Source of the DNA: Rhodoferax sp.
GTDB taxonomy: Bacteria > Pseudomonadota > Gammaproteobacteria > Burkholderiales > Burkholderiaceae_C
NCBI GenBank assembly: GCA_021737905.1
Contig: JAIPDA010000159.1
Location: 1-5,600, forward strand
Reading direction: 5' to 3'
Length of the DNA stretch: 5,600 bases
The position numbers and the translations under genes were made by a program. Every line of letters begins with the position of its first letter. Position 1 is the stretch's first letter. Positions 1 through 5,565 of the stretch are shown piece after piece. A model generated the notes under the pieces. That model was not told where the DNA came from. It did not search any database and worked only from the letters and a program-made list of their open reading frames with translations.

Positions 1-1
1 C

Positions 2-340
2 GCGCCACTGAGCCAATTGGCAAGACGTCACGAAGTCGTGGCGATTCGCTTGCGGGATCGCTTAGAGCAAGAGATTCCAAACATTGGGCTGCTGCTGATG
101 CAAGACGCTGAAACCGGCCAGCAATTACTGGTTGATGGCAACGATGCCGGCTTTCGTGCCCGGTTCGCGCACATCGCAGCTGAGCGCGAAAACTTGCTGC
201 GTCAGGGCCTCACGCGCGCCGGCGTGGACTGCCTGGAACTCACCACCGACGAACCGCTGGACCAAGCCATCTTGCGCTTCACGCAGTTGCGCAAGCGCGC
301 CAGTCAAATGGCCCAAGGCGCAGGAGCCGCACGTGCTTGA
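2..340 (+). CDS. DUF58 domain-containing protein, C-terminal part (5' end outside the window)
   Basis: The reading frame is open from the left edge and ends in TGA, giving the last 112 residues of a longer protein. The sequence RHEVVAIRLRD, followed by a 'GLLLMQDAETG' strand, a 'VDGNDAGFRARF' segment, and a C-terminal helix ending in 'LRFTQLRKRAS', matches the tail of DUF58 proteins. These are usually about 300 residues with a degenerate VWA-like fold, and are encoded beside MoxR-type AAA+ ATPases and VWA membrane proteins. The family is thought to act with MoxR and VWA partners in envelope or protein-complex maturation, but its biochemical role is poorly defined. An apparent TTG start at position 17 is only an internal leucine codon, since the homology continues to the edge. 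The stop overlaps the next gene by 8 nt, so the two are almost certainly co-transcribed and translationally coupled. Confidence 0.88.
   Translation, partial: APLSQLARRHEVVAIRLRDRLEQEIPNIGLLLMQDAETGQQLLVDGNDAGFRARFAHIAAERENLLRQGLTRAGVDCLELTTDEPLDQAILRFTQLRKRASQMAQGAGAARA
322..326 (+). promoter_or_regulatory. Ribosome binding site fixing the GTG start of the VWA gene
   Basis: AGGAG lies 6 nt before the GTG at 333, inside the end of the DUF58 gene. This is the best Shine-Dalgarno match near the frame. It supports GTG 333 over the much earlier ATG at 132, which would put about 200 nt of the VWA frame on top of DUF58 coding sequence. Confidence 0.75.
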
Positions 341-1421
341 TTTGCATTCCATCAACTTTGTGTGGCCGCGCTTGCTGTGGTTGCTCTGTCTGCTGCCGGT
401 GTTGGCGCTGATCTATGCGCGCATGATTCGACGCCCGCGTGCAGGCCAGATCAGTCTGGCGCATTTGCAAGTCGGGGCAGCGCCTGCACCGCGTGGTTTT
501 GCAGGCCTTTATCGCCACGGGCCTGCGCTGATCATTTTGCTTGGGCTGGGTTGTCTCATGGTCGCCATCGCCCGCCCCCGTGCCATCGTGTTGCTGCCCG
601 CACGCATGGACACCGTGATGTTGGCCATTGACAGTTCGGGCAGCATGCGAGCGACAGACATTTTGCCCAGCCGCATCGAAGCCGCTCAAACGGCGGCACG
701 CGCTTTTGTTGAAGCGCTACCTAGCCGGGTCAAACTCGGGGTGGTGAGTCTGGCGGGCTCAGCGGCCGTGGTGCAAGGGCCCACCGACAGCCGCGACGAT
801 CTGTTCAAAGCCATCGACGGGCTCGCCTTGCAGCGCGGCTCCGCCTTGGGCAGCGGCATCGTGGTGGCGCTGGCCACCCTGCTGCCGGCTGCCGGCCTGG
901 ATGTGCCGAAACTCATTTACGGTGAGGGGACTTCCGGCCCGGCCAACACAGGCGCAGCCTTGCCCATGCCGGGGCAGCCCACTAGCGCTCAACCACAAGC
1001 CCAACTGAAAGCCGAACCCGGCTCCAATACCTCGGCGGTCATCGTCTTGCTGAGCGACGGGCAAAGCAACTTCGGCCCGGACGTGGTGAAGATGGCCGGC
1101 ATCGCGGCCGATCTGGGCGTGCGGGTCTACACCGTCGGGCTGGGCTCGCCCGAAGGTGTGGTGCTCAAAGCCCAAGGCATGTCGATGCGCGTGCGGCTGG
1201 ACGAAGACACACTGAAAAAAGTCGCCGAAGTCACCCGAGCCGAGTACTTTCGCGCCAGCACAGAAAAAGATTTGGTCAAAATTTACAAAAACCTGGGTAC
1301 CCGGATCGCCTTGCAAAAGCACCAGCAAGCCGAGATGACCGCGGCCGTGGCATTTTTAGGCATCGTGCTGGTGATACTGGCAGCCTTCCTGAGTTTCAGC
1401 CGGCAAGGACGCGTGGTTTAA
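333..1421 (+). CDS. BatA-like VWA domain-containing inner-membrane protein
   Basis: The product is 362 residues from a GTG start with a good ribosome binding site. Layout: membrane segment about 11-29, second membrane segment about 63-80, then a von Willebrand factor A domain about 92-330, and a C-terminal membrane segment about 334-354. The metal-ion-dependent adhesion site looks intact: DSSGS at 100-104 (D100, S102, S104), T151 in 'GPTDS', and D242 in 'LLSDG'. This two-helix, VWA, one-helix plan is that of BatA-type proteins encoded with MoxR and DUF58; the VWA domain should face the periplasm. Bat proteins were linked to aerotolerance in Bacteroides, but the molecular role is unsettled. 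An Ala/Pro/Gln/Gly-rich stretch at about 193-233 interrupts the fold before the third metal motif. The gene overlaps the DUF58 gene by 8 nt. No second VWA gene (BatB) follows; a toxin-antitoxin operon does. The family call is firm, the exact role is not. Confidence 0.88.
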   Translation: MLDLHSINFVWPRLLWLLCLLPVLALIYARMIRRPRAGQISLAHLQVGAAPAPRGFAGLYRHGPALIILLGLGCLMVAIARPRAIVLLPARMDTVMLAIDSSGSMRATDILPSRIEAAQTAARAFVEALPSRVKLGVVSLAGSAAVVQGPTDSRDDLFKAIDGLALQRGSALGSGIVVALATLLPAAGLDVPKLIYGEGTSGPANTGAALPMPGQPTSAQPQAQLKAEPGSNTSAVIVLLSDGQSNFGPDVVKMAGIAADLGVRVYTVGLGSPEGVVLKAQGMSMRVRLDEDTLKKVAEVTRAEYFRASTEKDLVKIYKNLGTRIALQKHQQAEMTAAVAFLGIVLVILAAFLSFSRQGRVV

Positions 1422-1476
1422 CCGCATCTTGTAGCGCCGGCTAAGGTGCTGCGGCCAGTCCAGCTTGCAGTTCATT

Positions 1477-1506
1477 TTGACCGCATTGATACCAATTTGG
1501 TAGCAT
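1477..1506 (+). promoter_or_regulatory. Probable sigma-70 promoter of the higBA operon
   Basis: TTGACC (1477-1482) resembles a -35 box and TAGCAT (1501-1506) a -10 box, 18 nt apart. Transcription would then begin near 1513, almost on the toxin ATG at 1515. CATAAT at 1504-1509 is a better -10 match but would sit 21 nt from the same -35. The position, in the only gap before the toxin gene, supports the call. It is a pattern match without experimental support. Confidence 0.5.
1487..1505. promoter_or_regulatory. Palindromic operator, probable HigA binding site
   Basis: TGATACCAATTTGGTAGCA is an imperfect 19-bp inverted repeat. The inner arms TACCAA and TTGGTA are perfect around a single central T, and the outer TG/CA pair matches beyond one mismatch. 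It lies between the -35 and -10 boxes and overlaps the -10. HigA antitoxins carry a helix-turn-helix domain and commonly repress their own operon by binding such palindromes. The binding protein is inferred from position. Confidence 0.6.
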
Positions 1507-1514
1507 AATGAGGC

Positions 1515-1808
1515 ATGCGGGTCATTGCGATATCAACTTTGCGCGCCTTCTGGACCAAGCATTCTGATGCACAAACGCCTTTGATGGCCTGGTACGCGCT
1601 GGCCAGCAGGTCTCAATGGAGGTCTCCGTCTGACATCAAAGAGGCCTATAGAAATGCAAGCTTTACGGCCAACAACCGGGTGGTGTTCAACATCAAGGGC
1701 AATGACTACCGACTGGTGGTGCTGGTGCGCTATGACAAAGGGCTGTTGTTTGTGAAGTTTGTGGGCACACATGCGCAATACGACAAGATCGATGCATCGA
1801 CTGTTTAA
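1515..1808 (+). CDS. higB: HigB-family type II toxin (mRNA interferase)
   Basis: This is a 97-residue protein of the HigB toxin family (the E. coli YgjN-like branch of the RelE superfamily), a usual size for the family. Recognisable parts are the N-terminal 'MRVI' strand, 'LMAWY' helix, 'NNRVVFNIKGNDYRLVV' (about 53-69) and the C-terminal 'FVGTHAQYD' (82-90), where H86, Y89 and D90 correspond to the conserved THxEYD motif. Such toxins cleave mRNA at the ribosome and arrest growth until neutralised by HigA. The ATG at 1515 agrees with the family N-terminus, but only a GAGG one nucleotide before it could serve as a ribosome binding site, so initiation may be leaderless or weak. The toxin precedes the antitoxin, the order characteristic of higBA, and the gap to higA is small. 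No damage to the frame is seen, so it is probably functional. Confidence 0.93.
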   Translation: MRVIAISTLRAFWTKHSDAQTPLMAWYALASRSQWRSPSDIKEAYRNASFTANNRVVFNIKGNDYRLVVLVRYDKGLLFVKFVGTHAQYDKIDASTV

Positions 1809-1813
1809 AGGTG
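1808..1813 (+). promoter_or_regulatory. Ribosome binding site of higA
   Basis: AAGGTG begins on the last base of the higB stop codon and lies 6 nt before the ATG at 1820. It supports ATG 1820 over the in-frame GTG at 1811, which would itself be part of this Shine-Dalgarno sequence. The contrast with the poor site before higB suggests that antitoxin is translated more strongly than toxin. Confidence 0.6.
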
Positions 1814-1819
1814 AAATTC

Positions 1820-2203
1820 ATGCAAATTCGTACTATTCAAAATAAAAAAGAATACAAAGCTGCGTTGGATGAAATCGTACAACTTTGGTCTGCACCCGCC
1901 AAATCTGCTCAAGCTGATCGTTTGGATGTTCTCACCCTGCTGGTAGAGCATTACGAAAAAACCCATTTTCCGATTGCTGACCCAGACCCCATTGAATTCA
2001 TTGAACATGTCATGGAAAGTCGCGGCCTGACTCGCAAAGATCTTGAGCCCATGATCGGACCGCGTGGCCGTGTTGCAGACATCATGAACAAGACACGCCC
2101 ATTGACGCTCGAGATGATTCGTCGCCTGGTGGCCCAGCTCGATCTGCCTGCAGACGTGTTGGTAAAGCCTTATCCTCTGCGCGAAGCTTTATCAGCCGCA
2201 TGA
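1820..2203 (+). CDS. higA: HigA-family antitoxin, helix-turn-helix transcriptional regulator
   Basis: From ATG 1820 the protein has 127 residues. The N-terminal part (about 1-50) is helical and A+T-rich in coding sequence. The C-terminal part holds an XRE-type helix-turn-helix: 'ESRGLTRKDLEPMIGPRGRVADIMNKTRPLT' runs from about 66 to 96, followed by 'EMIRRLVAQLDLPADVLV'. This is the signature of HigA antitoxins of COG5499. HigA binds and neutralises HigB and represses the operon, most likely through the palindrome at 1487-1505. The gene starts 11 nt after the higB stop and is certainly in the same transcript. It ends 15 nt from the stop of the convergent lolD gene, leaving no room for a separate terminator on either side. 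An in-frame GTG at 1811 would add three residues but is less likely. The low GC content of its first 100 nt contrasts with neighbouring genes and suggests acquisition by transfer. Confidence 0.92.
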   Translation: MQIRTIQNKKEYKAALDEIVQLWSAPAKSAQADRLDVLTLLVEHYEKTHFPIADPDPIEFIEHVMESRGLTRKDLEPMIGPRGRVADIMNKTRPLTLEMIRRLVAQLDLPADVLVKPYPLREALSAA

Positions 2204-2218
2204 GGCCGCCTGCAGTAC

Positions 2219-2923
2219 CTAGCTCAACTGCTCCAGCACACCCGCCGTCAGGCTGTACTGGCGCGAGCAACGCGCTGCCAAAGCAGCGTCGTGCGTCACC
2301 ACCACAAAGGCGGTGCCGTGTTTTTTGGCCAGCTCCAGCATGAGGTCGAACACGCCGTTGGCGGTGCTGCGGTCCAGATTGCCGGTGGGCTCGTCGGCCA
2401 GCACGCAATCGGGCCGCGTCACCAGCGCACGGGCCATCGCCACACGCTGACGCTCTCCGCCAGACAGCTCAGACGGCCGGTGGTGCAAGCGCTCTTGCAA
2501 ACCCACGGCCTTGAGCATGTTGGCTGCGGTCAGCGCGGCTTGACGCCGGTCTTGCCGGCGTATCCACAGCGGCATGGCCACGTTGTCCAGCGCGCTGAAC
2601 TCGGGCAGCAAATGGTGAAACTGGTAGACAAAGCCCAAATGCTTGTTGCGCATGCGGCCCTGCGCTGTGGCCGACAGGCGCGACATGTCCTGCCCGAACA
2701 AAGTCACCTGGCCGCTGCTGGGCAAGTCCAGCCCGCCCATCAGGTGCAGCAGCGTGCTTTTGCCTGAACCCGAAGCCCCCACAATGGCCATTGTCTGGCC
2801 CTTGTGCACCCGCAAATCGACGCCGCGCAGCACGTTCACGTCCAGCGGGCCTTCGTGAAAACGTTTGGTCAGCGCCTGCGCGTGCATCAGCACTTCGCCG
2901 TCGATGGTGTAGGTTTTATTCAT
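2219..2923 (-). CDS. lolD: LolD, ATPase subunit of the lipoprotein-releasing ABC transporter
   Basis: The 234-residue protein is of normal LolD length and has all ABC ATPase motifs: Walker A GASGSGKST at 49-57, Q-loop Q101 in 'FVYQFHHLLPEFSALDNV' (the LolD/MacB-type stretch), signature LSGGERQR at 153-160, Walker B 'CVLADEP' with E178, D-loop 'GNLD' at 181-184, and H-loop H211. LolD hydrolyses ATP on the cytoplasmic face to drive extraction of mature lipoproteins from the inner membrane and their transfer to the chaperone LolA. Its ATG overlaps the end of the permease gene by 8 nt (ATGAATAA junction), so the two are coupled. A later ATG at residue 13 is possible, but the first has a GAGG 9 nt upstream. 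FtsE and MacB ATPases are close relatives; the adjacent LolC-type permease settles the assignment. Confidence 0.95.
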   Translation of the reverse strand: MNKTYTIDGEVLMHAQALTKRFHEGPLDVNVLRGVDLRVHKGQTMAIVGASGSGKSTLLHLMGGLDLPSSGQVTLFGQDMSRLSATAQGRMRNKHLGFVYQFHHLLPEFSALDNVAMPLWIRRQDRRQAALTAANMLKAVGLQERLHHRPSELSGGERQRVAMARALVTRPDCVLADEPTGNLDRSTANGVFDLMLELAKKHGTAFVVVTHDAALAARCSRQYSLTAGVLEQLS

Positions 2924-4172
2924 AACGCAGCGCCTCGGCGGGGTTGACGCGGCTGGCGCGCCAGCTCGGATACAGCGTCGCTAAAAAAGCCAGCACCAGC
3001 GAGATCACCACAATCGGCATGATGTCGGCGTACTGCGGCTCGCTGGGCATGCGGCTGATGAGGTAAATGTCTCTGGGCAAAAAGCTGGCATTGAGCAAAC
3101 GCTCCAGCGCCGGCACGATCACGTCAATGTTAAAAGCCACGCCCAAGCCCAGCGCCAGCCCCGACAAGGTCCCTATCACCCCCACCATCGCCCCCTGCAC
3201 CATGAACACCCCCATGATGCTTGCCGGACTGGCGCCCAGGGTGCGCAAAATCGCAATGTCGGCGCGCTTGTCAGTCACTGTCATGACCAAGGTGCTGACC
3301 AGGTTGAACGCGGCCACCGCCACGATCAGCGTGAGGATGATGAACATCATGCGTTTTTCAAGCTGTACGGCGGCAAACCAGGTGCGGTTTTGCCGCGTCC
3401 AGTCGCGCACCAGCAAATCCCCCGAGAGCGAAGACACCAGCTGCGTGGCCACCTCGCGCGCCCGGTGCAGGTTTTGCAGCTTCACGCGTATGCCCGTGGG
3501 CCCTTCAAGCCGGAAGATGCGCCCCGCGTCGTCCTGGTGCATCAACACCAGCGCCGAGTCGAACTCAAAGTGGCCCGAATCAAAGGTGCCCACCACCGTC
3601 ATTTGCTTCAACCGCGGCACCACACCGGCCGGCGTGACCTGCCCGCTGGGCGCGATCAAGGTGACCGTGTCGCCGGTACGCACACCCATGGCCCGCGCCA
3701 GCTCGCCACCCAGCACCACGCCAAACTCGCCGCTCAGCAGCTTGGGGAACACGCTGTCTTTAAGCTGCGCGGCCAGTTCGGTGACATTGCCTTCCAGCGC
3801 CGGGTCTATGCCGCGCACCAGCACGCCCTTCATGTCTTCGCCCCGCGCCAGCAGCGCCTGCGCCGCAATGAAAGGCGCCGCGCCCACCACCTGCGGGTTT
3901 TGGCGCACCTCGGCCAGCGTCTGCGCCAGGTCAGGCAAGGCCGAGCCGCCTGGCGCAAACACCTCAATGTGCGAGATCACACCCAGCATGCGGTCACGCA
4001 CTTCCTTTTGAAAGCCGTTCATCACACTCAGCACAATGATCAGCGCCGCCACCCCCAGCGCAATGCCCAGCATGGACACGCCAGAGATAAACGAAATAAA
4101 GCCATTGCGCCGCGAGGCCCGGCCCGCCCGCGTGTAACGCCAGCCCAGAATCAGCTCGTAGGGAATCTGCAT
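2916..4172 (-). CDS. lolC: LolC-type permease of the lipoprotein-releasing ABC transporter
   Basis: From the ATG at 4172 (MQIPYELILGWRY) the protein has 418 residues, close to the family norm of about 400-415. It has one N-terminal membrane helix (about 30-50), a large periplasmic domain (about 55-270), and three C-terminal helices (about 275-299, 320-347, 384-402) forming the FtsX-like domain, with the conserved ending 'LYPSWRASRVNPAEALRYE'. The segment TPAGVVP at 180-186, followed by 'MTVVGTF', corresponds to the LolC 'Hook' that captures LolA (E. coli LolC has TPMGRIP there), so it resembles LolC more than LolE. With LolD it forms the inner-membrane complex that releases lipoproteins. The start is uncertain: an ATG at 4181 adds three residues and the frame stays open to 4355, but that longer form would overlap the divergent hydrolase gene. 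No strong ribosome binding site is visible at any of them. Confidence 0.92.
   Translation of the reverse strand: MQIPYELILGWRYTRAGRASRRNGFISFISGVSMLGIALGVAALIIVLSVMNGFQKEVRDRMLGVISHIEVFAPGGSALPDLAQTLAEVRQNPQVVGAAPFIAAQALLARGEDMKGVLVRGIDPALEGNVTELAAQLKDSVFPKLLSGEFGVVLGGELARAMGVRTGDTVTLIAPSGQVTPAGVVPRLKQMTVVGTFDSGHFEFDSALVLMHQDDAGRIFRLEGPTGIRVKLQNLHRAREVATQLVSSLSGDLLVRDWTRQNRTWFAAVQLEKRMMFIILTLIVAVAAFNLVSTLVMTVTDKRADIAILRTLGASPASIMGVFMVQGAMVGVIGTLSGLALGLGVAFNIDVIVPALERLLNASFLPRDIYLISRMPSEPQYADIMPIVVISLVLAFLATLYPSWRASRVNPAEALRYE
2933..2936 (-). promoter_or_regulatory. Ribosome binding site of lolD inside lolC
   Basis: Read on the minus strand, GAGG lies 9 nt before the lolD ATG and within the last codons of lolC. 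Together with the 8-nt gene overlap it indicates translational coupling, suited to producing the two transporter subunits together. Confidence 0.45.
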
Positions 4173-4284
4173 GGCTGGCATTGTGGCATTGCGGGGTAAA
4201 AGCCGGTTTGGGCTATGGATGGCATGCGGATCGTTGAATAGGCGTTCATTCGAATGGCCCCACTGATTGCCATTAACATGAAGC
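4173..4284. promoter_or_regulatory. Divergent intergenic region between lolC and the hydrolase gene
   Basis: This 112-nt stretch must hold the promoters for both divergent genes if the starts chosen are right. I found no convincing -35/-10 pair on either strand. TTGAAT at 4234-4239 is a possible plus-strand -35 box without a matching -10. A perfect 10-bp palindrome, CATTCGAATG, lies at 4247-4256 and could be a regulator site. Neither gene has a strong Shine-Dalgarno sequence here. Function as a promoter region is inferred from gene orientation. Confidence 0.4.
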
Positions 4285-5217
4285 ATGTCCCGCCCCTTGC
4301 CGCCCGCACTATCGCTGCCCTTAGCCTTTGCGGCCGAACGCCGCGACCTGGCCACGCCGGGTGGATCGCTCAGCCTTTACCGTGCCGGGCCTGACGATGC
4401 GGGCGGGGGCGCAGACAGCAGCCCGTCCTTGCCACCCTTGCTTTTGCTGCACAGCGTCAACGCCTCCGCATCGGCGGCCGAAGTGGCGCCCCTGTTGGCC
4501 CATTACCGTCAAAAGCGGGTGGTGTATGCGCTGGAATTGCCGGGTTTCGGTTTCTCAGACCGCAGTGACCGGCCCTACACCGTGCGCCTGATGACGGACG
4601 CCCTGCAGTTGGCCTTGAGGGCCATTCAGGCGGAGTCGGGTGGCGTCGCCGCCGACGTGCTGGCAGTGTCCCTGGCGTGCGAATTTGCGGCTCGCGCCAG
4701 TTGTGAAACGCCGCAGCTGATCCGGCGCCTGGCCATGGTCAGCCCCACCGGGTTCAGCGGCAAGAAGCGGCGTTACGGGCCGGCGGGTGCGGGCATTGGT
4801 CCGCCCTGGCTGCTGCGGCTGCTGCGTTGGCCGCGCTGGTCTGAGGGGGTGTTTCGCACGCTGACACTGCCGGCCGTGATCCGCTATTTTCTGGTGCGCA
4901 CCTGGGGCTCAGACGCGATTGACGAAGCCTTGTGGCGTTACGCCATACTGACCACGCGGCAACCGGGAGCCCGCTTCGCGCCCCTGTATTTCGTGGCGGC
5001 GCAATTGTTCAGCGCTGACGTCAACAGCCTGTATGAAGCATTGACCGGCCCCGTCTGGGTGTCCATGGCCACGCGCGGCGACTTCACCGACTACCAGGGC
5101 CGCACGACGGTGGACGCTCGCAGCAATTGGCAATTTCATGCCATCGAGGGCGGCGCGCTGCCCTACTTTGAAGACCTGCCGGCCTTTACCAGCAGGCTCG
5201 ATTCGTTCTGGGCTTGA
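4285..5217 (+). CDS. Alpha/beta-hydrolase-fold protein with non-canonical catalytic motifs
   Basis: The 310-residue protein follows the alpha/beta hydrolase plan: strand and oxyanion loop 'LLLLHSVNASASAAE' (52-66), 'YALELPGFGFSDRSDRPYT' (81-99), nucleophile elbow AVSLA at 127-131 with S129, 'LAMVSPTGF' (149-157), a cap region rich in Trp, Leu and Arg (about 158-250), 'WVSMATRGDFTDY' (258-270) with D266 as candidate acid, and a C-terminal 'GGALPYFEDLPAF' (289-301). Two points are odd. The elbow is AxSxA instead of GxSxG, and the place where the family usually has GH-x-P-x-x-E reads GALPYFE, with A291 where the catalytic histidine is expected. H285, six residues earlier, is a possible substitute. 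Substrate and role are unknown; it may be an altered esterase or a non-catalytic member. The N-terminus is mildly hydrophobic, but I see no convincing signal peptide. ATG 4285 has no good ribosome binding site. Confidence 0.82.
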   Translation: MSRPLPPALSLPLAFAAERRDLATPGGSLSLYRAGPDDAGGGADSSPSLPPLLLLHSVNASASAAEVAPLLAHYRQKRVVYALELPGFGFSDRSDRPYTVRLMTDALQLALRAIQAESGGVAADVLAVSLACEFAARASCETPQLIRRLAMVSPTGFSGKKRRYGPAGAGIGPPWLLRLLRWPRWSEGVFRTLTLPAVIRYFLVRTWGSDAIDEALWRYAILTTRQPGARFAPLYFVAAQLFSADVNSLYEALTGPVWVSMATRGDFTDYQGRTTVDARSNWQFHAIEGGALPYFEDLPAFTSRLDSFWA

Positions 5218-5247
5218 GGCCGATCTGCATGCCTTGCTTTGTGGATT

Positions 5248-5565
5248 TCAGTGGTAATCGTCTTCGCGTTGATGGCGAATGGCGCCGATGATGACGGTGG
5301 ATTTATCCACAATCTCAAACAGCACCACATAGCCCGTGTGCCCAAACGAAATGATCAGCTCACGCACAAAAGAACTGCTGCCGGCCTTGCGGCAAGCAAA
5401 CGGCGATGTTGTCAACAAAGCGATGCCGTCCTGGATGGCCTGTAGGGCTCTGGCTGGAATGCCGAAGTCGCCTGTTTCACTGTCCAATTCACGTTGCAGG
5501 GCAAAGTCAAATAGTTGCTCCAAATCAAGGCCCGCCGCTTCGCTGAAAACCACCCGATAGGTCAT
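5248..5565 (-). CDS. RelE/ParE-family type II toxin
   Basis: The 105-residue protein has the ParE/RelE fold signature: N-terminal strand 'YRVVFSEAAGLDLEQLFDFA' (3-22), a helix 'ARALQAIQDGIALL' (38-51), 'SPFACRK' (54-60), and the C-terminal sheet 'FVRELIISFGHTGYVVLFEI' (66-85) ending in 'IRHQREDDYH' (96-105). R68, Y79, R97 and H98 are the conserved polar positions visible. ParE members inhibit DNA gyrase and RelE members cleave mRNA; sequence alone does not decide which applies here. The ATG overlaps the stop of the upstream minus-strand frame by 4 nt (ATGA), the usual antitoxin-then-toxin coupling. Its stop lies 30 nt from that of the convergent hydrolase gene. The frame is intact and of normal length. 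Confidence 0.88.
   Translation of the reverse strand: MTYRVVFSEAAGLDLEQLFDFALQRELDSETGDFGIPARALQAIQDGIALLTTSPFACRKAGSSSFVRELIISFGHTGYVVLFEIVDKSTVIIGAIRHQREDDYH

Noticed and set aside
12..21. Perfect palindrome GCCAATTGGC near the left edge
   Set aside because: It lies inside the DUF58 coding sequence with no second copy or regulatory context; likely chance.
132..332. Upstream start of the VWA gene at ATG 132
   Set aside because: The added residues are a frame-shadow of the DUF58 gene, whereas GTG 333 has AGGAG 6 nt upstream and gives a family-like N-terminus.
1422..1454. Possible terminator after the VWA gene (CCGCA/TGCGG arms enclosing TAGC/GCTA)
   Set aside because: The stems are short with a mismatched interior, and no T-run follows directly, so an intrinsic terminator is not supported.
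1844..1850. AAAAAAG slippery heptamer in higA
   Set aside because: Its phase is wrong for -1 frameshifting (codons read AAA AAA GAA), and the antitoxin frame is complete without a shift.
2204..2218. Bidirectional terminator between higA and lolD
   Set aside because: Only 15 nt separate the stops and no hairpin with T-runs is present.
3067..4199. Long plus-strand open frames opposite lolC (314 and 269 codons)
   Set aside because: They lie antisense to a well-recognised lolC gene, have no family resemblance, and are Ser/Thr/Arg- or His/Arg/Gln-rich as expected from reading a GC-rich gene backwards.
4173..4355. N-terminal extension of lolC to an upstream ATG at 4355
   Set aside because: It would add 61 residues without membrane or family similarity and overlap the start of the divergent hydrolase gene; the MQIPYEL start fits the family.
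5336..5560. Plus-strand 74-codon open frame opposite the RelE/ParE toxin
   Set aside because: It is antisense to a clear toxin gene and shows no recognisable domain.
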